A stretch of DNA of 7,278 bases from an uncultured Bacteroides sp. (GCA_905210875.1 CAJLYN010000104.1:1-7278); one strand, 5' to 3'; positions 1 through 6,113 are shown, counted from the first letter of the stretch. Translations and numbers: made by a program. The notes: generated from the sequence alone by a model not told the origin.

Positions 1-261
1 TTCGCGCAGGGCGGTGTCGGCGGTATCGGTGGCGAGGTGCGAGCCGATGGAGAAGAGTCGGTGTTGGATGTCGAGCAGCAGGTGGGTGTCGTCGGGCATA
101 TTGTCGGGCAGGAGGGTGCGCAGCAGCCCGATGTGGGCGTTCAGTTCGTCGATGGTGCCGTAGGCTTCGAGGCGAATGTCTTGTTTGGCTACGCGTTTTC
201 CGCCTACGAGCGAGGTCTCGCCGTGGTCGCCGGTGCCGGTGTAGATGTTGCTTTTTTTCAT
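1..261 (-). CDS. PduO-type corrinoid (cob(I)alamin) adenosyltransferase, N-terminal part
   Basis: Transfers the adenosyl group of ATP to the cobalt of cob(I)alamin or a cobinamide precursor, giving the adenosylcobalamin needed by enzymes such as methylmalonyl-CoA mutase; cytoplasmic. The 87 visible residues begin [21 protein letters not shown], and residues 8-16 (TGTGDHGET) are the N-terminal ATP-binding motif of this family. A second conserved stretch, [13 protein letters not shown], lies at residues 33-45. The family is usually about 180-190 residues, so roughly half the gene lies beyond the left edge, including the conserved C-terminal Arg-containing helix, which cannot be checked. The ATG at 261 is the only start that keeps the ATP motif near the N terminus. 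It follows the methyltransferase gene by 50 bases on the same strand with no visible terminator, so the two are probably cotranscribed. Family assignment is confident; the exact corrinoid substrate is not known from sequence. Confidence 0.93.
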   Translation of the reverse strand, partial: MKKSNIYTGTGDHGETSLVGGKRVAKQDIRLEAYGTIDELNAHIGLLRTLLPDNMPDDTHLLLDIQHRLFSIGSHLATDTADTALRE

Positions 262-311
262 GCTGTTTTTCTTTTATAATGCCGCGAGGGGTGCGAGGGT
301 TCATGATGGGG

Positions 312-1016
312 TCAAAAGGCGACCTTGTATTTCTGCCTATTGAGTTTGGGGTTGCAACTGGCAATGGCCAGCGTGTAGAGGTCGAACGTGACGCGGATTT
401 TTTCGTTCCGGGCCCATGCCTCCCAGCAGTGGAGAATCTCTTTCGACTGTCTGATGCCGTCGACTACGAGAATGCATGTTTCGTTCAGCAGCGGTGCAAT
501 TTGTGCGAAGGCGGCCTCGTATTGACGGGCATCGGCGAGCGGGTGCAGGTATATGAAGTGGGGTTGCACCCCTTTTTCGCTCAGGAATGAAAGACCGTCG
601 GCGATAGAGGCGTTGATATAGGTTACCTTTCCCGGCAGCCGCATGAGTAGCTGTTCGGCGGCTGCGCGTTTTATGGGGTCGGGTTCTATGCAGAAGTGTT
701 GTGCGGTGGGACACCCTTTTTGCAAGTAAAGGGTCGAGTAGCCGCCTTCGCTGCCGCCCTCGATGATGGTCTGGGGTTTGAATCGGTTGGTGAGGCGGAA
801 GAGCAGACGGTAGCGACGCTTGTTGAGGCTCTGTTTGTCGTGGAGGATACGGTGCAGCCCTTCGATTTGCTGGTAGGCGTAGTAACCCGATTTTTCTTCG
901 ATGACTTTGGTTATGAGGTTGTAGGCAAACGGTGAGTGTACGCCGTAGCCTTTGCGGTGGCGTATTTTGCGTATTTTGCGCAGACAGAAGTTTTTTACGT
1001 TGAGCCTACCTCTCAT
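312..1016 (-). CDS. Class I SAM-dependent methyltransferase, divergent Bacteroidetes family member
   Basis: A 234-residue protein with a class I (Rossmann) methyltransferase layout. Residues 20-35 (HRKGYGVHSPFAYNLI) match the N-terminal signature I recall for a Bacteroidetes methyltransferase family. SAM motif I is at 84-97 (IIEGGSEGGYSTLY), and an acidic end to the second strand is at E111 in CIEPDP. A fourth strand is at 154-158 (FIYLH), a fifth at 182-187 (ILVVDG), and the C-terminal part is basic (NPKLNRQKYKVAF). The methyl acceptor is unknown. Two places where relatives usually carry charged active-site residues are altered: roughly IDGNH becomes IYLHP (155-159), and DDIHWS becomes DGIRQS (186-191). 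The protein may therefore bind SAM with changed chemistry. The start at 1016 is supported by a -7 promoter box about 20 bases upstream. The adenosyltransferase gene follows on the same strand. The fold is fairly certain; the function is not. Confidence 0.82.
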   Translation of the reverse strand: MRGRLNVKNFCLRKIRKIRHRKGYGVHSPFAYNLITKVIEEKSGYYAYQQIEGLHRILHDKQSLNKRRYRLLFRLTNRFKPQTIIEGGSEGGYSTLYLQKGCPTAQHFCIEPDPIKRAAAEQLLMRLPGKVTYINASIADGLSFLSEKGVQPHFIYLHPLADARQYEAAFAQIAPLLNETCILVVDGIRQSKEILHCWEAWARNEKIRVTFDLYTLAIASCNPKLNRQKYKVAF

Positions 1017-1035
1017 TGGGGTTTTGTTTGTCGTT

Positions 1036-1060
1036 CACAAAAATAAATGTTTTATTTGTG
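1036..1060. repeat. Imperfect inverted repeat in the methyltransferase/Nudix divergent gap
   Basis: The left arm CACAAAAATAAA (1036-1047) and right arm TTTATTTGTG (1051-1060) are reverse complements except for two extra A residues in the left arm, with a three-base centre. The left arm contains the -7 box proposed for the minus-strand methyltransferase promoter. It could be an operator, or chance symmetry in AT-rich DNA. Confidence 0.4.
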
Positions 1061-1068
1061 AAATGAAA
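1038..1068 (-). promoter_or_regulatory. Bacteroidetes-type promoter for the methyltransferase gene
   Basis: Read on the minus strand, TATTTTTG (1045 to 1038) matches the -7 consensus TAnnTTTG exactly. TTTC (1068 to 1065) sits 19 bases upstream in the position of the -33 TTTG element, three of four bases matching. Transcription would start near 1030, giving a leader of about 14 bases before the ATG at 1016. Confidence 0.6.
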
Positions 1069-1142
1069 GTTTTTGTGTCGCAACCATGGCGGCACAATGT
1101 CTTTGTTTTTGATGTTAAATATGTAGACTGGAACAGGCTATT

Positions 1143-1709
1143 ATGGAAGAAGAGGAGATAAAACCGTGGAAGGTGCTGAGCCGTCGTTACTTGTCGCAGA
1201 AACCGTGGTTTACGGTGCGTGAGGAGCATGTGCAGCTTCCCAACGGGAGCGAGATTCCCGACTATTATGTTTTTGAGTATCCCGACTGGATAAATGTGAT
1301 TGCGGTTACGACCGACGGCCGCTATGTCTTTGAACGCCAGTATCGCCATGCACTGGGGCTTGTGTCGTATGAGTTGTGTGCCGGCGTGTGTGAGCCGACT
1401 GACGCTTCTCCGCTCGAAGCGGCCCGCCGTGAGCTGCTCGAAGAGACCGGCTTCGGGGGCGGCGAGTGGGAGGAGTTGATGATACTCTCGCCCAATCCCG
1501 GCACGCAGACCAATCTTACCTATTGTTACCTGGCCCGCGGTGTGGAGCGGGTGGCACCGCCACATCAGGAGGTAACCGAAGATATTGCAGTGGAGCTTCT
1601 GTCGCTCGACGAGGTGCGGGCCTTGCTCGATTGCAACGGGGTGTTGCAGGCGTTGCATGTGGCGCCGTTGTGGAAGTATATGGCCCGTCTGGCGGCTGCC
1701 GGGCAGTAG
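1143..1709 (+). CDS. Nudix hydrolase, ADP-ribose pyrophosphatase-like
   Basis: Predicted to hydrolyse a nucleoside diphosphate linked to another moiety; the overall look (an N-terminal strand region with VFEYPDWINVIAVTTDG, then the Nudix box) resembles the ADP-ribose/NDP-sugar branch. The 188-residue length fits. The catalytic helix reads ARRELLEETGF at about residues 98-108, so the metal-binding REUxEExG core is intact. The first half, AGVCEPTDASP, is unusual: it has one residue more than the canonical Gx5Ex7REUxEExGU spacing and Asp or Ala where the first Glu should be. Downstream, NPGTQTNLTYCYLARGV matches the usual Nudix strand that follows the helix. The ATG at 1143 gives the expected N terminus. 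No strong promoter is visible; TAAATATG at 1116-1123 is a one-mismatch -7 box. The gene stands alone and ends before a strong hairpin. Substrate is not determinable here. Confidence 0.88.
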   Translation: MEEEEIKPWKVLSRRYLSQKPWFTVREEHVQLPNGSEIPDYYVFEYPDWINVIAVTTDGRYVFERQYRHALGLVSYELCAGVCEPTDASPLEAARRELLEETGFGGGEWEELMILSPNPGTQTNLTYCYLARGVERVAPPHQEVTEDIAVELLSLDEVRALLDCNGVLQALHVAPLWKYMARLAAAGQ

Positions 1710-1730
1710 GTAGACGGAGCACATATAGAG

Positions 1731-1768
1731 AAACCGCCGTACCTCGACATTGCGGGGTGCGGCGGTTT
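1731..1768. terminator. Hairpin between convergent Nudix and ribH genes, probably bidirectional
   Basis: The arms at 1731-1745 and 1754-1768 can pair over 15 bases (outer AAACCGCC with GGCGGTTT, inner part with some G-T pairs) around an 8-base loop. It fills the gap between the stop codons of two facing genes, where a shared terminator is expected. The U-tract is short on both sides (TTT only on the plus side, TTTC on the minus side), so efficiency is uncertain. Confidence 0.65.
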
Positions 1769-1793
1769 GCTGTTTGCGGGAGGGTGCCGTTGC

Positions 1794-2285
1794 TTATTTC
1801 ATGCGGGCGGCAAAGGCGGCCATCTTGATGGCGGTGACGGCGGCTTCGTCGCCTTTGTTGCCATATTTCCCGCCGGCCCGGTCGAGTGCCTGTTGCTTGT
1901 CGCCGGTGGTGAGTACGCCGAATATTACGGGAATGTCGAGGGTGGCGTTGAGCCGGGTGGTGCCTTCGGTAACGCCCTGGCACACATAATCGAAGTGGGG
2001 TGTCTCGCCTTGTATGACGCAACCCAGTACGATGACGGCGTCGGGCCGGTAATGGGCGGCGGCGCGTTGGGCTCCGAAGGTGAGTTCGTAGGTGCCGGGC
2101 ACATGTTCTACGAAGATGTTCTCGGGTTTTACGCCGTGTTTTTGCAGGGTGTTGCAGGCGCCTTCGAGCAGTGCGCCGGTAATGTCGGCGTTCCATTCGG
2201 CGCATACGATGGCGACGCGCAGATGCGGGGCGTCGGGTACGGTATTGTTGTCGCAGGACGACAGGTTCTGGTATGCAGTAGCCAT
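1794..2285 (-). CDS. ribH: 6,7-dimethyl-8-ribityllumazine synthase
   Basis: Catalyses the penultimate step of riboflavin synthesis, condensing 5-amino-6-ribitylamino-uracil with 3,4-dihydroxy-2-butanone 4-phosphate to form lumazine; cytoplasmic, usually as a pentamer or 60-mer capsid. The 163 residues match the family throughout. AEWN (29-32) has the aromatic residue that stacks on the pyrimidine. PGTYE is at 63-67, and [14 protein letters not shown] (88-101) contains the catalytic His at 97. FGVLTT is at 122-127, Arg136 is in the phosphate-binding position, and NKGDEAA is at 143-149. The N terminus is about 20 residues longer than a minimal synthase, with the core starting near [12 protein letters not shown] (21-32); this is common in the family. 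No other rib gene is nearby, so ribH is detached from the pathway here. It lies 109 bases after the TPR gene on the same strand. I see no clear promoter of its own, and the intervening hairpin may limit readthrough. Confidence 0.97.
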   Translation of the reverse strand: MATAYQNLSSCDNNTVPDAPHLRVAIVCAEWNADITGALLEGACNTLQKHGVKPENIFVEHVPGTYELTFGAQRAAAHYRPDAVIVLGCVIQGETPHFDYVCQGVTEGTTRLNATLDIPVIFGVLTTGDKQQALDRAGGKYGNKGDEAAVTAIKMAAFAARMK

Positions 2286-2328
2286 GGTGGTTGTGTTGGG
2301 TTGAAGGTTGTACAGGTGTGTTTATTGT

Positions 2329-2371
2329 AAAGGGGTTGTGCCGAAATTTTCATTTTGACACAACCCCTTTT
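2329..2371 (-). terminator. Hairpin between the TPR gene and ribH: weak terminator or attenuator
   Basis: A perfect 12-base stem, AAAGGGGTTGTG (2329-2340) with CACAACCCCTTT (2359-2370), around an 18-base loop. It starts about 24 bases after the TPR stop codon on the minus strand. On that strand the stem is followed only by ACAATAAA rather than a run of T (the stem itself ends in TTT), so it may be a partial terminator, a processing or stability element, or an attenuator ahead of ribH. Confidence 0.5.
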
Positions 2372-2394
2372 ATGTGTGTGGCGACGGGTCGCTG

Positions 2395-3078
2395 TTATTT
2401 CTTGGCTTGTGCGCGCTCGATGTATTTGTCGATGTCGCGGGCTACCGTAGAGGTAGCATAGTTGTTCTTTATCTGGTTGTAAAGAGCGAGAGCTTTGTCG
2501 TAATTTCCTGTTGCTTCGGCGATGGTGGCAGCCTTTTTCAGATAGAAGGGCGAGAACAGGTCGTTGTCGGCTTTCTGAGCGGCTTTTTCAAAGGTTGCCA
2601 TTGCTTCGGCGGTCTGGTCCATATTGGCATAGCAGTTGCCTATCATGCCCAAGACGTTGGTCGATACGAATTTGTCGTCGGCGTCGAATTTCTTGAAATA
2701 GTCCAGAGCAGCATTGTAGTTGCCGAGGTTGAAGTGGCAGATGCCGGCATAGGCGGCAGCCAGATTGGCAGCATCGGTGTGAGCATAGTCATTAACAATA
2801 GCTTCGAAGCCGATGTAGTCGGCACCGTTACCATTGAGAGCCAAGGCAAAAGAGTCGGTGTCGAGATAAAATTCGCCTTTGAACATTTCGGCATAGGCGG
2901 TTGTTTCGCGCGGTTGGAAATAGAAGTGACGCAGTGCGAGCCATGCGCCTACGGCGATGACAACGACCAATATCACGATGAAAATGCCTTTTTGGTTTTT
3001 TTCGATAAACTGTTCCGAGGAGGAGAGGGCCTCGTTCACTTTATCGAGTTCGTCCGGAGTGTTTTGTTTCTGTGCCAT
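2395..3078 (-). CDS. Membrane-anchored tetratricopeptide repeat protein, YfgM-like
   Basis: A 227-residue protein with a polar, acidic N-terminal stretch (1-29), one transmembrane helix at about 31-49 (GIFIVILVVVIAVGAWLAL) and a helical C-terminal part with at least three TPR-like units. These lie near 106-134 (AAAYAGICHFNLGNYNAALDYF), 139-169 (ending MATFEKAAQ) and 178-208 (YDKALALYNQIKNNY). There is no cleavable signal peptide. The topology is N-in with the TPR domain outside the cytoplasm, as in YfgM-type proteins, which in Escherichia coli associate with the Sec translocon and periplasmic chaperones; that role is only an analogy here. The start is supported by a good promoter 42 bases upstream and an A-rich leader. 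The gene is divergent from recF and followed by ribH. No partner is evident from context. Architecture confident, function unknown. Confidence 0.85.
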   Translation of the reverse strand: MAQKQNTPDELDKVNEALSSSEQFIEKNQKGIFIVILVVVIAVGAWLALRHFYFQPRETTAYAEMFKGEFYLDTDSFALALNGNGADYIGFEAIVNDYAHTDAANLAAAYAGICHFNLGNYNAALDYFKKFDADDKFVSTNVLGMIGNCYANMDQTAEAMATFEKAAQKADNDLFSPFYLKKAATIAEATGNYDKALALYNQIKNNYATSTVARDIDKYIERAQAKK

Positions 3079-3119
3079 ATTTTTTGCTGTTTTATTGCGT
3101 GGTATTTGATTTGAGCAGA

Positions 3120-3150
3120 CAAAAGTACGCTTTTATCTTTAATAAATAAA
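3120..3150 (-). promoter_or_regulatory. Bacteroidetes-type promoter for the TPR gene
   Basis: On the minus strand TACTTTTG (3127 to 3120) is an exact -7 box, TAnnTTTG. TTTA (3150 to 3147) lies 19 bases upstream in the -33 position, three of four bases matching TTTG. The leader to the ATG at 3078 would be about 35 bases, A-rich, with no Shine-Dalgarno sequence. Confidence 0.7.
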
Positions 3151-3244
3151 AAAATCGGCCTTATTTTTTATCCTTTCGGGTTGCTGATGAGGCGATAAGT
3201 GATGTTTTCTTCGGCTCGACGCCGGTAAAATGAAAAAGTTTATG

Positions 3245-3252
3245 TACGTTTG
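3245..3252 (+). promoter_or_regulatory. -7 promoter box for the recF operon
   Basis: TACGTTTG matches TAnnTTTG exactly. A -33 TTTG is not seen at the usual distance. Transcription would start near 3258, so the in-frame TTG at 3250 lies inside the promoter and cannot be the start codon; the ATG at 3277 follows a leader of about 19 bases. This box decides the recF start. Confidence 0.6.
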
Positions 3253-3276
3253 TATCGTGTAAAAAAGGTTTTCAAT

Positions 3277-4374
3277 ATGATTCTTTCCCGCCTGTCTATC
3301 GTCAATTTTAAGAATATTGCCCAGGCCGACCTGGTGTTTTCGCCCGGTCTGAACTGTTTTCTGGGCAACAACGGTATGGGAAAGACCAATCTGCTCGATG
3401 CACTTTACTATCTCTCTTTCTGCAAAAGCTCCACGGCGCTGCCCGACTCGCAGAACATACGCCACGGCGAAGATTTTTTTCTCTTGCAGGGTTTCTATAC
3501 CAGCGGCGAGGCGAGCGAAGAGATTTACTGCGGTATGAAACGCCGCCAGAAGAAGGTGTTCAAGCGCAATAAGAAGGAGTATGACCGGTTGTCGGACCAC
3601 ATCGGGCTCATTCCGCTGGTGATGATTTCTCCCGCCGATGCCGAACTGATTCAGGGCGGAAGCGAAGAGCGCCGCCGCTTTCTCGACCAGGTCATATCAC
3701 AGTTTGACAAAGCCTATCTCGATCGGCTCATCCGCTACAACAAGGCGCTTTTGCAGCGCAACACGCTGCTCAAACAGGAGATTACCGACCCAGCCTTGTA
3801 TGAGATATGGGAGGAGCAGATGGCTTTGGCCGCGGCCGACATTTATCGGGCGCGCCGGGCGTTTCTCGCTGAGTTCATACCCGTGTTCCAGTCGTTCTAC
3901 GAGACGATTTCGGGCGGCGGTGAGACGGTAAGCCTCTCCTATGTCTCCCACATTGAGCGGGGCGACCTGCGCAATCTGCTGGCCGAGGTGCGGGAGCGCG
4001 ACCTTATACTGGGCTATACCAGCCGCGGGGTGCACAAAGACGAGCTCGAAATGCTGCTTGGCGAGTATCCGATGAAACGCATCGGCTCGCAGGGGCAGAA
4101 CAAGACTTTTCTCATTGCCTTGAAGCTGGCGCAGTTTGATTATCTCAAACGCAACGGGCACACGACACCGCTGCTCCTGCTCGACGATGTTTTTGACAAA
4201 CTTGATGCCCGTCGCATGGAGCGCATTATTTCGCTGGTTTCGCAGGAGCGTTTCGGCCAGATTTTTGTTACGGACACCAACCGTGAGTATCTCGACGCCA
4301 TCGTGCGTCGTGTCGGTGGCGACTATCGCCTTTTTGAGGTGGAAAACGGCTGTTTTACAAAGATAGAAGAGTGA
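3277..4374 (+). CDS. recF: DNA replication and repair protein RecF
   Basis: An SMC-like ABC ATPase that binds single/double-strand DNA junctions at gaps and, with RecO and RecR, helps load RecA during gap repair and fork restart; cytoplasmic. From the ATG at 3277 it is 365 residues, the usual RecF length. It begins MILSRLSIVNFKNI, as RecF proteins do. Visible motifs are Walker A GNNGMGKTN (30-38), GVHKDE (251-256), the ABC signature SQGQNKT (271-277), and Walker B with D-loop LLLLDDVFDKLD (299-310). All key ATPase residues are present, so it should be functional. It is not beside dnaA or dnaN within this window, which differs from the classic dnaA-dnaN-recF order. It heads an operon: the DUF721 gene starts 3 bases after its stop, and a thioesterase gene follows. 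It is transcribed divergently from the TPR gene. Confidence 0.98.
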   Translation: MILSRLSIVNFKNIAQADLVFSPGLNCFLGNNGMGKTNLLDALYYLSFCKSSTALPDSQNIRHGEDFFLLQGFYTSGEASEEIYCGMKRRQKKVFKRNKKEYDRLSDHIGLIPLVMISPADAELIQGGSEERRRFLDQVISQFDKAYLDRLIRYNKALLQRNTLLKQEITDPALYEIWEEQMALAAADIYRARRAFLAEFIPVFQSFYETISGGGETVSLSYVSHIERGDLRNLLAEVRERDLILGYTSRGVHKDELEMLLGEYPMKRIGSQGQNKTFLIALKLAQFDYLKRNGHTTPLLLLDDVFDKLDARRMERIISLVSQERFGQIFVTDTNREYLDAIVRRVGGDYRLFEVENGCFTKIEE

Positions 4375-4377
4375 CCC

Positions 4378-4668
4378 ATGCAACGGAAAGATGCCTTGAA
4401 ACTGAGCGAACTGCTGCCCCAGGTGCTGGCCGAGCAGCATCTCGACCGGCGCCTCGACGAGACGCAGGCCGCTCTTTTGTGGCGGGAAATCTTCGGTGAG
4501 TCGGTAGCCCGTTATACGACAAAGGTGTATGTCAGGGCCGAGGTGCTCTATGTAACGTTGTCGTCGGCCGTATTGCGCAATGAGTTGCTGTGTTGCAAGG
4601 AGGCTCTGCTCATGCGGCTCAACCAGAAGATGGGCCGCCGTGTGATAAAGGATATAATATTTCGATAG
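4378..4668 (+). CDS. DUF721 protein, DciA-like
   Basis: A 96-residue DUF721 protein. Residues 30-70 follow the domain pattern: the helix QAALLWREIFGESVARYTTK with the conserved Trp at 35, the strand AEVLYVTLSSAVLRNEL, then a final helix and the C-terminal strand RRVIKDIIFR. DUF721 is the domain of DciA, which loads or activates the replicative helicase DnaB in bacteria lacking DnaC/DnaI. Whether this short, domain-only form does so in Bacteroidetes is inference. It has essentially no N- or C-terminal extension, unlike many DciA proteins. The 3-base gap after recF implies tight coupling, and the order recF-DUF721 also occurs in Actinobacteria next to dnaN and gyrB, which supports a replication role. 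The ATG at 4378 has a purine-rich AGAAG stretch upstream, within the end of recF. Confidence 0.88.
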   Translation: MQRKDALKLSELLPQVLAEQHLDRRLDETQAALLWREIFGESVARYTTKVYVRAEVLYVTLSSAVLRNELLCCKEALLMRLNQKMGRRVIKDIIFR

Positions 4669-4676
4669 AAACAGAT

Positions 4677-5102
4677 ATGACAGAAGAGGTCGCATTCAAA
4701 CATCAGATACCTGTGCAGTTGCGGTTTAACGATATCGACCCGCTGGGACACGTTAACAATTCGGTCTATTTCACATTTTATGATTTGGGAAAAGTGAACT
4801 ATTTCTTTACTTTGCGGCCGCAGATGAATGAGTGTCGGGCCATCGATTTGGTGATAGCCAATGTGAATGCAAACTTTCTTTTGCCCATCTATATGCAGGA
4901 TAAGGTGTCGGTGCAGACCACGACCCTGGCAATAGGCAACAAGAGTTTGAAACTCCTGCAACGTATTGTCGATGCCGGTGGAGAGGTAAAGGCTACTTGT
5001 GAAACGGTGTTGGTGGGATTTGATTTTAAGAAAGGTCGGTCGTGCGAAATCTCGACCGAATGGCGAGAAGCTATTGCAGCATATGAGGAACGTTCTTTTT
5101 GA
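4677..5102 (+). CDS. Hotdog-fold acyl-CoA thioesterase (4HBT/YbgC-FadM type)
   Basis: Predicted to hydrolyse acyl-CoA or acyl-ACP thioesters; cytoplasmic. The 141-residue length is standard for a single hotdog domain. The signature is RFNDIDPLGHVNNSVYF at residues 16-32. Asp21 aligns with the catalytic Asp17 of Pseudomonas 4-hydroxybenzoyl-CoA thioesterase, and His25-Val-Asn-Asn28 is the GHVNN loop typical of FadM/YbgC relatives. The central helix follows, then the strands ANVNANFLLP and KVSVQTTTLAIGNKSLKLLQRIV. I start at the ATG at 4677: earlier in-frame starts from 4590 would only translate DUF721 DNA in the wrong frame. It begins 8 bases after the DUF721 stop, so it belongs to the recF operon although no functional link is obvious. 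The substrate chain is not readable from sequence. A strong terminator follows. Confidence 0.9.
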   Translation: MTEEVAFKHQIPVQLRFNDIDPLGHVNNSVYFTFYDLGKVNYFFTLRPQMNECRAIDLVIANVNANFLLPIYMQDKVSVQTTTLAIGNKSLKLLQRIVDAGGEVKATCETVLVGFDFKKGRSCEISTEWREAIAAYEERSF

Positions 5103-5121
5103 AAAAGCTCCTTTGTTACAG

Positions 5122-5166
5122 AAAAAACAGGCCGGAGACTCTGAGGGTTCCCGGCCTGCTTTTTTT
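5122..5166. terminator. Strong bidirectional intrinsic terminator between the recF and gls operons
   Basis: The stem CAGGCCGG (5128-5135) with CCGGCCTG (5151-5158) can be extended inside by ACTC/GGGT pairing. It is flanked by A6 (5122-5127) on the left and a run of seven T (5160-5166) on the right, so each strand has a GC-rich hairpin followed by a U-tract. It sits between the stop codons of the convergent thioesterase and glsB genes and should end both transcripts. Confidence 0.9.
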
Positions 5167-5183
5167 CGATGAATCCGCCATTT

Positions 5184-6113
5184 CTAAGGTTCATATGTGT
5201 CGACGTGGCGTTTTTTCTTTTCTTCGAGTATCTCGTCGATGGCAATGAGTATGCCCGACTCCTCGACGTCGCCAAACTCGTCGTTGATGGCGGTGCCGAA
5301 CATGCGCATCGTGGGCGACAGGCTCATGTAGCTGTTGACCAGCGGCGGTATGTTGAAGCCCAGGGCGCGCACCTCCTGGTTGAGTATCTTGTAGTCGTCC
5401 TTGAAGGAGTTGCCTTCGGGAAAAATCTTCCGCAGCTCTTCGTAGTTGCTGTTGGTTTCGAGCGGTGTGCGGGGCCAAACCAGTTTTTCGGTGTCGGCAA
5501 AGTGCTTGTTGAGGAAGTAGAGTATCATGTTGCGACCTTCGGTCGAGAAGGTGGGATACATCGTTACCTTGCCGAAGAAGTATTTGATTTGTGGGTAGAT
5601 GACAATCAGAGCCCCGAGGCCGTCCCACAAGTTGTCGAGAGCAAAGAGGCCTTTGGCTCCGGCTCTTGTCGACTGGTATTCGAGCGAGACAAAAGAGCGG
5701 CCCAGCTCAATGGTGTGGGGCATGTATTCCTGAATGAATTTCGGGGAGAAGTCAAACATGTGCGAGGTGGCTATGATGGGCCGTCCGTCGGCATCGTATT
5801 TTATGTTTTCGCCCAGGATAAACCGGTATCCGCCCAATATTTCTTTGGCGTCGGGGTCCCATACGATGAGCTGCTGGCAGGGTTCTTCCATGGTGTCGTA
5901 CATGTCGATGTCGACCTCTTTCCCGGTTCCGCCACCAGCCGACCGGAATGCGATTTCGCGCAGACGTCCTATTTCCTGCATGGTATTGGGGGCATTTTTG
6001 TAATTGACGACATAGATGTCGTTCCCCCCTTTGTTGGTGTGGCGCAGAAAGCGTTCGGGCGTAAGTTCGGCTTCAATCTTCCCTCTTTCGATAGGGGCGA
6101 TGATTTCTTTCAT
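5184..6113 (-). CDS. glsB: GNAT-family N-acyltransferase, glycine lipid synthesis (GlsB-like)
   Basis: Predicted to attach a 3-hydroxy fatty acyl chain to the amino group of glycine, giving N-acyl-3-hydroxy glycine (commendamide-type product), the first step to Bacteroidetes glycine lipids; it acts at the cytoplasmic membrane face. The 309 residues fit the OlsB-like Acetyltransf_5 family. Key stretches are LREIAFRSAGGGTGKEVDID (51-70), the strand EILGGYRFIL (91-100), ELGRSFVSLEYQ (136-147), the family's hallmark, and KGLFALDNLWDGLGALI (154-170). The C-terminal NIPPLVNSYMSL (254-265) is the usual substrate-side region. The ATG at 6113 overlaps the glsA stop by four bases (ATGA), indicating translational coupling. 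The pair matches the arrangement of glycine-lipid genes characterised in Bacteroides thetaiotaomicron. Glycine rather than ornithine or serine as acceptor is inferred from the taxon, not from a residue. Confidence 0.88.
   Translation of the reverse strand: MKEIIAPIERGKIEAELTPERFLRHTNKGGNDIYVVNYKNAPNTMQEIGRLREIAFRSAGGGTGKEVDIDMYDTMEEPCQQLIVWDPDAKEILGGYRFILGENIKYDADGRPIIATSHMFDFSPKFIQEYMPHTIELGRSFVSLEYQSTRAGAKGLFALDNLWDGLGALIVIYPQIKYFFGKVTMYPTFSTEGRNMILYFLNKHFADTEKLVWPRTPLETNSNYEELRKIFPEGNSFKDDYKILNQEVRALGFNIPPLVNSYMSLSPTMRMFGTAINDEFGDVEESGILIAIDEILEEKKKRHVDTYEP

Noticed and set aside
961..980. Tandem CGTATTTTG repeat at the methyltransferase N terminus
   Set aside because: Two copies only; it encodes the basic KIRKIR stretch and is explained by coding sequence.
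1516..2205. Minus-strand 229-codon frame, extremely rich in Arg
   Set aside because: Out-of-frame reading of ribH and antisense of the Nudix gene; the composition is typical of a shadow frame.
2129..2353. Minus-strand 74-codon frame starting inside the TPR-ribH hairpin loop, a candidate leader peptide
   Set aside because: It runs far into ribH in another frame, is low-complexity, and has no recognisable motif or regulatory codon run.
3250..3276. Nine-codon N-terminal extension of recF from TTG
   Set aside because: The TTG lies inside the -7 promoter box, and RecF proteins begin at the MxLxxLxxxNF motif that starts at 3277.
4590..4676. N-terminal extension of the thioesterase into DUF721
   Set aside because: The extension is only DUF721 DNA read out of frame; hotdog proteins of this type start shortly before the RFxDxD motif.
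3697..4695. Minus-strand open frame of 332 codons across recF and DUF721
   Set aside because: Antisense to two well-supported genes; no domain is recognisable in it and it has no promoter box.
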